From positions 13,855,655 to 13,919,654 of the forward strand of contig NC_068347.1 in assembly GCF_014633365.1 (NCBI RefSeq): a stretch of 64,000 bases of DNA, in the 5' to 3' direction. Below the pieces are notes generated by a model. The model searched no databases and had not been told where the DNA came from. It worked only from the letters and a program-made list of their open reading frames with translations. Below, piece after piece: positions 54,874-64,000 of this stretch (the stretch's first letter is position 1; each line of letters starts with the position of its first letter). This DNA comes from Diospyros lotus (Eukaryota; Streptophyta; Magnoliopsida; Ericales; Ebenaceae). Position numbers and translations under genes: made by a program.

Positions 54874-57821
54874 TGTAATGCCCCGCTCCCACTTACGGGT
54901 GTTACTTGTGAACAATCACCCGAATTGTCCACCTGCCCGGCCTTTGGCGAAGGGTGGACCATGTTTCAAGACGAAACGCCCTAGGTGGGAACTAGGCTCG
55001 TCCTTCCCTTCGCTGAATCCCAGGATTCACTAGTAGAATTGGGCTTTAGCCACACCGCATTGGCTATAAAGAAAATCTCATTCAGACGCCCAATCGTCGT
55101 TTTCTCAATTATTTTTAATTCTTTTCCCATTCAAGAATTTTTACCGAGCTCCATAAAATCACCATTTAAATCAATCCATTGATTGATTACCAAATTTGGA
55201 GGAAAAACTCAAATTTTTAATTTTCCAAAATTTCGACAATTTCTTCAAAAATGCCCAAAAAATCCCTTTATTTTGAAAATTCCTTCGGGGCTCAAAATCA
55301 ATTAAGAAATGGCCCTTAATTTCCCAAAATTCCAAAATTTTAAAAAAATTTGGCTAGCGGGGCCTGCTGGAACGCCCGAGGCCCCGCTAAGCGCTGGCCG
55401 CACCTGCCTGCGTGCGTGCGCGCCCGCCCACGCTCCCGCACGCGGGCGCGGCCGCCTGCCCCTGCGTGCACGCGGCCGCTGCCGCCCGCGCGCGCACGGC
55501 TGCACGCCTACCTGCGCCCGCGGCCGCTGCAGCCCGTGCGCAGGCTGCTACCTGCTTGCTGTTGCTTCCAAAAATATTTTTTTTTTCTTAGGCCTCCTAA
55601 CCCAATTTTTCTAGAAATAAAAATTAATAATATGCTTCACATTCCCTCCATTTTTGCCTCTATTTCTCCATAATTAAGGCTTAGTCCACCTCTTTGATTA
55701 TTACACAACATACATCAAAGTCTCATTCCATTTCACACATGAGTCTTACACAACCTATTGTTGCTCACATAACAACATCCATAAATAAACACCACACATG
55801 ATTAAATACAACAAATAGGCTTCCCTAAGCCATAAGGTCACAAATGAAATAATCACATGCCTAGGCTTCTTTAAGCCTTAACTTTACAACAAAAATAAAT
55901 GTAATATACTCCAAGAGCTTCCAATCACAAGCTTGCAACTTTCCCTTTTCTTTTGACATAAAACAACCTACAAGGGGAGGATAAAACCTCATGAGCTCAA
56001 AAGCTCAGTAAGGGTGCATATGCAAGGTAAATAAAAGCATAACAAGTCTATGTAATGAAAAATGCATGCAAATATGGTTAGGTCATTCCATCATCACAAC
56101 CCAACATGGTTTGAGGCATCAACCTACCATTTCTTTTCCACCCCCATGGCCATAGGTCTCATGAACAAATAAAGCATGCAAAAAGATACATAAAAATTTA
56201 TGCAACCTACTTACAATGCAATGCAAGGCCTCCACCACTTGGGGCCATCCCTTACCTCATTCTTGAATATTAAATCTCCGTTTCAAGAGAGCTTCCATCT
56301 TCATTTTCTCCCATCTAAAATGGCATTCCAAAAGAAATTTATTTCCTTTGCATACTAGAACACTAATTAAAGAGAAGAAGAAATATACTTACCTTGATTT
56401 ATTCTCTTATTCTTCAATTTTTCTTCCATGGGAGACTTTCTTATCTCCCTTTCTTTCCTTCATTCTTCATTTCATTCTCCAAATGGCCAAAGGAAACCAA
56501 GACTTCCCTTCTTGCCATTTTATACTAGTTCCCCCATATTTCAAGAATGAATCTAGGCCTTTGGATCTTTATGGATTTGAGAGAACAAATCCTAGCCTTC
56601 CACCAAAAGCACAATCCATGTGCTTTAGTCTTCTAAAATCTCAACCATTGGATTTCTTTCCCTTTTTCAAGGCCAAATCTCAACCATTGAATCCCTCTTG
56701 AAAATTCCATTTCTTTCTCCTTTACTTTAATGAGACAATTATATGCCATTTTCAAGACTTAATCCAAGCCATTGGATATATTTCACCTTTTCAAGACTTG
56801 ATCCTAACCCTTGGATCAATTTAGTCTTCCAATACCAAAATTAGCCATTTTCTCAAATATTTATTTTGACTAATTTCAACAAATCAACTTGAGTGACTAA
56901 TTTCACTCTTTCTCATTTAAATAAATCCTCCCATTTTCACTCATAAATGAGTGACTAATTTCCATTTCTTTTACATTTTCTTTTTAGGCAACAACATCAT
57001 GGCTTGCATTTAACACTTGAAAGACCATTTACTCTCCAATTTTGAATTTCATTTAAATGCCTATTCTTGATTCACAAGATTATGCCATGTGTCACTAAAC
57101 ACCATCTCTCATTTCTCATTTCTTTCCCATTTAAATTAATGGGACCAATTTCCACCATCACATGAGAGACCACTTGAAAGACATAAATGCTTTCTTTCTC
57201 CTTTAAATAAATCCCATATTTTCCAAACATTAATGGGAGAGAAATTTTCATTTCTTTTGGACTTTTATTTTAATCCAACACCATTATGCCTCTCTTTAAA
57301 TGCTTACAAGACCAATTATCATTTCTTTTGCATTTATTTAAATCTCCCATTTAACTTGGACCACAAAATGCCAAGTGTCATTCTAAGACACAAACTTGGC
57401 TTCCAAGCTTCCATCTCCACCATCCATGTGGCATCACCACAATTATCCACCAATTTAGGGGAAAATTAATTATTTTCTCAAATAATTTCGTAGTCTCTAT
57501 TTTCCCTATTTTCCATAATTAATTTCCTCTATAGAAATAAATTCCAAAATTCTCAAAATACCCTTTGTGAATTTATTAATCCCATATATCTCCACATAAA
57601 TACCAAATTGGGATTTTATTCACTTACACACCTAATTCCACATAGAAATTATTTTTAATTTATCAAAATACCCTTTATTGGACTTCTCTATCCAAATTAC
57701 CAAAATACCCTTCTCATGGGCATTCTCAATCTCAAGGATCCATCACCTTCTCAAGGGCATTTTGGGAATTTTTCTTACTTCCTTTGCTATTCTCTTAACA
57801 CTGATTACACTGGGTGTTACA
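54874..57821 (-). mobile_element. Solo LTR G, TSD AAACC
   Basis: A 2.95-kb solo LTR, plus-strand ends TGTAATGCCCCGC and GGGTGTTACA, with identical AAACC at 54869-54873 and 57822-57826. Minus orientation is inferred from the ..GGGGCATTACA end (compare LTR C) and the hairpin at 55992-56007. It holds a GC-rich block at 55370-55560 and long C/T- and A/T-rich stretches. Frames inside have no recognised domain. Confidence 0.9.
55370..55560. other. GC-rich CpG-dense block in LTR G
   Basis: About 190 bp dominated by CGCCCG, GCGCGCGC and GGCCGC words with many CpG, inside otherwise A/T-rich LTR sequence. Overlapping Ala/Arg/Pro-rich frames here are composition artefacts. Confidence 0.85.
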
Positions 57822-58470
57822 AAACCCCCACCTCGCGCGCGCACGATACAGTTGTAACGACCTGTTATGGGGTCTAGGCATTTTTGGTAATTTTATTTTG
57901 GGCTCAAAATTTTTTTTTTTAGTTAATTGAAAGATTGAAAATATTTTTTTATGGAATAAAGTGTAAGTGGAAATAAGAATTTAGGAGCCCATTCAAGTGG
58001 GATTTAAAAATGTGGGAAAAGTCCAAATGAATTTGGCCATTGAGATGTTTTAGAATTTTAATTGTGAATGAAGGGGATTGGGCTTGGGATTGAGTTAGGC
58101 CCAAGTGTAAAGTTGATACAATTAAGTGAAAGTTGAAAGAAGAACCGATGGACCTTAATTTAGTTGGGCCTAGTTTATTTGAGATAGATTAATGAGTTGG
58201 GCTTGAGCCCATTTGCAATTAATGATTGAAATTTAATGTGAATTTGAAATAAAATGTAAAATGTCTAAAATTGGTTAATGAATGGCTATGCATGGTAAAA
58301 AGGTAAGAGCAAATGTGTAATTCCAATTGGGTTGAATAAAGAATATAGGGAAAGAAAAAGAGAAAATGTCAAATGCCAATACTACCATTGGTCTTCCTTT
58401 GACCATTGTTAGAAGAGAGGGGCAGTCAGGTCATTCCCATTAATTTGCAGGTGCAGACTGTCGCATTTCC

Positions 58471-60384
58471 TGTTAGTGTAGGTGCTCTAGACCCAATCAG
58501 ATTGGGCATGTTGTACACTGACAATTGTAATCATGTTTATTATTTGAATAAGGAGTTGTTCAAATTCACAAGAATTCATTCTATTAGTTTCTTGTTATTA
58601 TTGTAATAACCAAATGAAACTAGATAGAAGTCCATATGATGTATATTGTGATTAATCTATAAAGATGTGAGATGATGCATCACAGTTTCTAGACATCATT
58701 AAACGTCTCAAGTCGTAGCAATGTCAAGAATGGACATTGAAAATTGCGGTAAGACTTGTATGTGCTATGTTTTTGCTATGTGGTAGCAATGGAGGTCTCA
58801 CACCCATAGGCATGAGAATGTCTAGACAAGTACATAGGTGACCAATGTTGGAGAACGTGTCACTGGACATGACTCGCCACGAGAATCCATTTTGGTTATA
58901 TGTTGATGGAATTCTCATACGAGATGGGTGTAACTAATCCTTGGACTTGAGGTTGTCACAGTCATCTCATAAGAAGACCGGTATGCTTTGACATCATTTC
59001 GATGGACCTAGACAAAGGCTGCACGTGGGCGATCGTTGGGTATATCGTGAGGCTTATGGAGATGGGTGCATAGCCAAGATGGGACTCGTCTATCCCTTGA
59101 TAGAGGATGATGTATCTAAGACGTCTTCGGTAGATATTCACTTTAAATCCATGGCCAAGGTGAAAGAGACCAATAAGGAGTTATTGATTCACTTTCTATT
59201 AAGTGAAGATATTTGGAAGACCGAAGAAAACTCATGATCGTTATCAAGCAACACATCGCCATACTTGAGATCACATAAGATACATTGATGAGAGGATCAT
59301 ATTACACAATAACCATGCTCATGAAAGGTTATTTGCGGATTATGAATCCTTCTGAATAATTAGGTAGGCATGATGCCTTGCTAGAAGTCAATCTTGTCTT
59401 ATGTGTTCGTACCGACACATTGCTAACATATTCGAAAGCCTAATGAGTCATACGCAATAGGCACCGTCCCTGGCTTAAACCAGGAGAGTGGACGTATGGT
59501 TAAGTGAGACACTTCGGCAAGAAGTTGTGTCGTCGTAGGTTCTCACAGAAAAAGAAAAAATAAACGTAATGACGTCGATATGATGAGGAGTCGTCATAAT
59601 GGAAAGAGTTTCCTAAAATGGCAATTGATTAAATTAGGAAGTAGTTTCTAATTTAATAATTTTCTATTTGTTGGAGTGGCAAATAGGAAATAAAATATAT
59701 TTGGGCTTAAGTTAATATTTGGACCAAATTTGATTTGGGCCAAATATTAAAATAAATATTATATTCGGACTAAATTAGATTTGGGCTAAATATTAAATAT
59801 TAAATTTGGGTTTGAATTAGATTTGGGCCAAAATATTATATTTAAACCTATAAAATGATTGGGCCATTTAATTATAATCCTAGTTGGATTAGAATAAACC
59901 CATTTAATTTAAGTTTCTAATTGGACTAAATTAAATGGGCCGGCCCATATCCATTAGGGTTTAAGAAACCCTAGAGCTCCTTATAAATACCCATTTATGG
60001 GTTACCCAAACTACAAGGGTTTTTGGTGTCGTTTTTCAAGAGTTGAAAAAAAACGTATTGCCGCTCATTCTTCCCGATTTCTTTTGGCATCAATACGAAA
60101 TGAGGGCGTTCTTTTTCTATCCATACACAAACTGCACAAAGGAGAAGGAGCTAGCACTCCTATTCCGCTCTCCTTGCCAACGGACGCGTGCCGTGTATCA
60201 CAAGTTAGAGGTCGGACGCTTGGATGGCTCGAATCTGCGAACGACTCGATAATCTAAGGGTTAGATTTATTTATTTGTTTGTGAATTATTTGATTTTGAT
60301 GTTAATCCAATTGCTGGGATCGAGGTAAGGTTCAAAATTTTTGAACTACGCTGCTTGCCCCGTAGCGATCTTGCTTTCCTTTCA
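58471..60384 (+). mobile_element. Solo LTR D2, TSD TTTCC
   Basis: A 1.91-kb solo LTR, TGTTAGTGTAGG..TGCTTTCCTTTCA, flanked by TTTCC at 58466-58470 and 60385-60389. It is homologous in reverse to D1. Short frames at 59997-60257 match the reverse of frames in D1 (22959-23156) because both are LTR copies, not genes. Confidence 0.9.
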
Positions 60385-61395
60385 TTTCCCTTTTTGTGTT
60401 TCATCTGCAACGGCGCCCCCTATTCTCCCTTTTTCGTATTTGCCTTCTCCTTCTTCAACTTGAACTTCTTCTTCCTATTTATCTCCTTCTTTCTAGCTTT
60501 TTGCATCTTTTCATCTTGGTCGAGAGGAGCTTCAGGGAAGAAGGTGACTCTGCTGCATCGCAAGTCATCAGACAAGTTCTCCTTTTTCCACCATTCTTGT
60601 CTTTTCATGTAAGTTTTCTTTCCCTTTGTTCTTCCATTCGAGAGTTCTTTTGATCATAAGAATTATGCCCTTAGATGTTCAATTGAAGCTATTCTTCTTC
60701 TCCCATCTCTGTGAATATTTTGTTTATATATATATACATATATACACCCATTTATATTCCCTTCACAACTAGTGTTGGATCACCCCAGATTTTCATTCTC
60801 TTAAGTTGGTATTGTTCTCCTACTATTTCTTTCAGAATGGTGTAGTTCCATAGGTATTGCTTGTGTTATATATATACGTATGTATCGCTATTTCCGTAAA
60901 CGAGTTGCAAGATTATTTTACAATCATCCGAATGGCTAAGGGCTTATTTGAATGAGTCTTGAGACGTCACGTGAGTAACATCCGGATGAGTGTGTGTTTC
61001 ATCTGAATGAGTTTGTAAACAGGTGAAAGAATGTGCATAGCCTCATTTGAATATATATAAAACCCATCCGAATGCTACACTCAAAAGATAGCCATATCTG
61101 GATAAATCACAATGGAAGCAAATTTGAGCCTAATTTTTACCTTGATAAATCCATAATCTCTCAAAACTTAAAACATAAAAGTTGTAGATAATTCTCTTAC
61201 CGTTCCATAGCATCTTGAATCATCTCAATCAGAGCTTAGACGAGAAATTTATGCTGAAATTACCAAACGATGTCGAAACTACCAGAATGACTTCATCCGA
61301 ATATATACCAAGCCTTGTCCGAATGAATTCCTCCTGTAACATCCCACATTAGCGATAGGAAGGACAGAAACAACTTACCCTGATAGGCCTATGCG

Positions 61396-61446
61396 AACTT
61401 CTCAGTGGGTCACCCATCCTTGAACTACCCTAACTCAAGCGCGCTT
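61396..61446 (-). promoter_or_regulatory. 5S-rRNA-like internal promoter, Cassandra 3' LTR
   Basis: The minus strand contains AAGCGCGCTTGAG..TAGGGTAGTTCAAGG and GGATGGGTGACCCACTGAGA, matching the A-box to C-box region of plant 5S rRNA (..AGGATGGGTGACC..). The second copy is at 61809-61860. Such sequence can recruit RNA polymerase III. Confidence 0.88.
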
Positions 61447-61808
61447 ATCCCAAGAGTTCTTTGCCTACATTCAGCCCAAAAGGTATCCAACTGGTGTTGT
61501 TTCCTTCCTTACTTATCCTCAATATATACTACCCTTCTCTGTGCTTTTGGGGTATTACATTCTCCCCCATTTACGCATATGACGTCCTCATCATACGACC
61601 TTACAACTGGTCTCAGATCTTTTCCCCTTTGAGGGTTTTCATCCTAAAAGCCTGTCAGAAGCCGCTCCTTGTACAGACCCTCTAGCCCCGACACCACTCC
61701 CCTCCCTCATCAGACTGCCTTCACCAAGGGTCGGCTCTGATACCACCATAACATCTCGCATCGAGTGATAGGAAGGACCGGAATAACTTACCCTAATGGG
61801 CCTACACG

Positions 61809-61860
61809 AACTTCCTAGGGGGTCAACCATCCTTGAGCTACCCTAGCTCAAGCACGCTTA
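61809..61860 (-). promoter_or_regulatory. 5S-rRNA-like internal promoter, Cassandra 5' LTR
   Basis: The minus strand has AAGCGTGCTTGAGC and CAAGGATGGTTGACCCCCTA, the same 5S-like block with a few substitutions. In the element's orientation this is the upstream copy that would drive transcription. Confidence 0.85.
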
Positions 61861-63456
61861 ACCTGAGAGTTCTTTGCCTACATTCAACTCAAAGGGTATC
61901 TAACTGGTGTTGTTTCCTTCCTTACTTATCCTCCATATATACTACCCTTCTCTAGGCTCTTGGGGTATTACACCTCCCACATTCGAATGAATTGCATGTA
62001 AGCTGATCAAATTATTCTGATTTTTGCCTAACATTCGGATGCTACAATGCCCTCATCCGAATGAATTTCCCTATAATTTGAATGTGCTAGAAATCATTCG
62101 AATGTTCCATTCAAATTCGTGATTTACTATAACAGATCTAACTATGCTTCATTCTTTTAGGTATATCTCCTTGTGATGATATCCGATTTAAGATCTTTTT
62201 GATGCGTTGGAAACTAGACTTCATAGGATTCGATTTGATGTATTATTCGAATAATTTGATTACGTTTTGAACCTATACAACTCGATTAATTTCTGCCAAG
62301 AAATTCGTAGCTTACTATTCTCGTGTATTCTAACCACCTGGTGTTCTTTGCCTTATAACTTTATGTTCCCATCTCTGAATTGAGATCCATTTGATGTAAA
62401 CTAGACATCCTAGGCTTCATTTTGATATATTATTCGCATTATTTTCCTTTATATTGAGTTTGTAATGACCTTGTCAATTTTGGAAAAAAAATTGGAATTT
62501 ACTACTTTGAATCACCTATATATATATACGCATGCCCAATCTGAATTGTCTCTTGACCAATACGAATTGCCTCTTGAGTGATCTGAATCATACTCCCACA
62601 TATGCATTTTCCATTCGAATCACCTATATAAATGTATACATGCCCTATTCGAATCACCATATATACATATTTATACCCCATTCGAATGCTGCATTCAATT
62701 TAATAAATCTACCTGAATGTTCACGCCATCTGAATATGTTTTCCCCAAAATGCATATCAATGTTAACTTAGCATAATTATTAATGAATTTAAAGAGATTA
62801 TATGATAGGAAAAATAGCATATTAAATCAATAATACCCCTCAAATGGTGAATTAAGATTTAATCTTAAATAGCATCTCCCAAAATTATTTGTGTTATAAT
62901 TTATATCAATTATTTTTGTGTTATAATTTACATCTTGAATGTGGTAAATGTTATGAAGTAAGATATGTTGAATTTATCTGATGATAGTAAAATACCCGGT
63001 ATGGGTAAGTGGTGTTGAAAGTATAAATATTGAGGAAATAAAAATTTAAATGTGTGTGGCTAGCAAATGCATACATGATGCATACATGTACATGTTATAT
63101 ATATATATATCTTGCGCACCTATTATTTTTCACGGAGGGAAAGTGTACCCTAGAGCACCTGGCGCAAGACGAGATGGTTATAGCTCGACAGGTTGGCTCC
63201 ATATTTATTTGTGAGGTTCTGTTGAAATGATGCACTTTTACATGTGTTTATTGATGGCTTGAGAGCCTGGGAGATTCGATACTGGCATTGAAATTATGAT
63301 GACCCCGCCCTTGGACACCTCGACTGAGGCACCAAGGAAAAGGTGTTAAAAAGAAACAGTACCTACTGCGGTTATGGGGGAACACATACACACACAAGAT
63401 CAGAAAAGATAACAAGATTTTATAAATAACTAGGCAACATGCAATCATGTACAATG

Positions 63457-64000
63457 TGTAACACCCCAAATTTCTTGAGCGTGTTATAACTTAGGATTTC
63501 GGGAATATATAAAAAAATTTCATATCACAATAACTGTCATACATCACATAATATCCCAAAAAAACCCTAATTTACACTTTCTCAGCTTAACAAACCCAAT
63601 AATCGAATAGCTAAGACAGGCGTTAAAATCTCGAATGCAGAAGCTAGATCGAACCTGATATGGTTCACAACCATAATACTTTATTTATCATAAAATTGTT
63701 CAAGACGTCTACAAAATGTATTACATCATCTCTCGTAAATGATAACTGAACATCTTAAACATATCCAAATTTACATAGGTTCGCACATAAGCATTCAACA
63801 GTAGTAAATTAAACTTATTCTTCAACTACCTCATTTCCCTTAGAGCCGCTCGTCGAACCTGGAACGTTTGAATATTCCAGAGACATAGTCCAATTAAAAG
63901 ATGAATCTTCTAGTGAGAAACTTAAAAAAAAAACAATTTATATCGATGCATGATCAGGTATAAAATGTATGAGAAGACAAGGAGAACTACTCCGAAGTGC
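63457..64000 (-). repeat. LTR family B, copy B4 (runs off window)
   Basis: It starts TGTAACACCCCAAATTTC at 63457 and matches 21730-22280 and the reverse of LTR B3 up to the window end. It inserted into LTR E; its remaining part and any element lie beyond the window. Confidence 0.87.

Larger units (their letters stand above)
61335..61972 (-). mobile_element. Cassandra-type TRIM with 5S-like LTRs, TSD CCTCC
   Basis: A 638-bp element with LTRs at 61335-61559 and 61747-61972 (about 225 bp each, TGTAACATCCCAC..GGGGTATTACA). The PBS TGGTATCAGAGC (minus, 61734-61745) is a perfect initiator-Met type, and the polypurine tract AATGGGGGAGA (minus) lies at about 61560-61570. CCTCC is duplicated at 61330-61334 and 61973-61977. 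There is no coding sequence. The 5S-like promoter segment in each LTR is diagnostic of Cassandra. Confidence 0.93.
60920..62700. repeat. Sparse CATYCGAATG palindrome array in LTR E
   Basis: About twenty motif copies, mostly the CATCCGAATG and CATTTGAATG variants. A few are exact CATTCGAATG (near 61980, 62097 and 62681), interrupted by the Cassandra insertion. It is more decayed than the arrays in A1 and Athila. Confidence 0.75.
57853..63456 (+). repeat. LTR family E (interrupted, 3' truncated)
   Basis: It starts TGTAACGACCTGTTATGG, close to the start of LTR A. It is interrupted by solo D2 (58471-60384) and by the Cassandra element (61335-61972), and is cut by LTR B4 at 63457. It contains leader-like CATGTAAGTTTTC near 60608, text shared with LTR A (AATGGTGTAGT near 60837) and a palindrome array (60920-62700). 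Confidence 0.78.

Noticed and set aside
55302..55673. Ala/Arg/Pro-rich overlapping frames on both strands
   Set aside because: They are produced by the GC-rich block of LTR G; low complexity in all frames.
61396..61446. Genuine 5S rRNA gene
   Set aside because: Only the internal promoter portion resembles 5S rRNA and it lies in both LTRs of a TRIM; the full 5S sequence is not present.

Overview
This window is repeat-dominated plant nuclear DNA, most likely from a eudicot. The evidence is the mix of lineages: Ty3/gypsy chromoviruses of the Tekay/Del type, an Athila element, a Tat-lineage element with an antisense ORF, a Ty1/copia element, a Cassandra-type TRIM and CACTA-like DNA transposon ends. 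I found no host protein gene, no tRNA or rRNA gene and no bacterial feature. All recognisable coding DNA is retrotransposon gag-pol or the Tat antisense ORF, and all of it is broken by stops and frameshifts. LTR family letters (A to H) are my own labels from self-comparison inside the window.

Layout. 1-2900: a 33-bp minisatellite and a long LTR (A1, +). 2910-7350: a Tekay-type gypsy element on the minus strand whose 418-bp 3' LTR lies head to head with A1. 7350-10952: a 5'-truncated copia element, the distal 2.6 kb of which is inverted. 10956-15796: LTR A2 and LTR B2, B2 carrying a solo LTR (H). 15797-22830: a second Tekay-type element (minus) with B-family LTRs, its 3' LTR carrying solo LTR F. 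22831 to about 31850: a nest of LTRs D, C1, C3, C2 and B3. 32269-39928: an Athila element (minus) with PBS and 5' LTR but no 3' LTR. 40179-42831: degenerate repeats and a CACTA-like end. 43052-53915: a near-complete Tat-lineage element (minus) with both LTRs and an intron-containing antisense ORF on the plus strand, inserted in a CACTA-like sequence that resumes to 54868. 54874-57821: solo LTR G. 57853-63456: LTR E (+), interrupted by solo LTR D2 and by a complete Cassandra TRIM. 63457-64000: another B-family LTR running off the window.

Seven insertions carry identical 5-bp target-site duplications (TSDs): H GTTAT, F TTTGG, C1 GAATA, C2 ATAAT, G AAACC, D2 TTTCC, Cassandra CCTCC. These fix boundaries and relative insertion order.

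The least explained signals are inside the long LTRs. (i) Irregular arrays of a 10-bp palindrome, CATTCGAATG, occur in LTRs of unrelated families (A1, Athila, E). In A2 the array uses the symmetrically changed core ATCCGGAT. (ii) A two-intron splice-signal layout with a 52-60 nt middle exon is conserved in LTRs B and C. (iii) A short hairpin shared by LTRs A, G and H shows compensatory stem changes. (iv) Other tandem hairpins have constant loops and drifting stems. Together these suggest that the LTRs carry conserved dyad and RNA-structure elements beyond the usual promoter and polyadenylation signals; that functional reading is inference.
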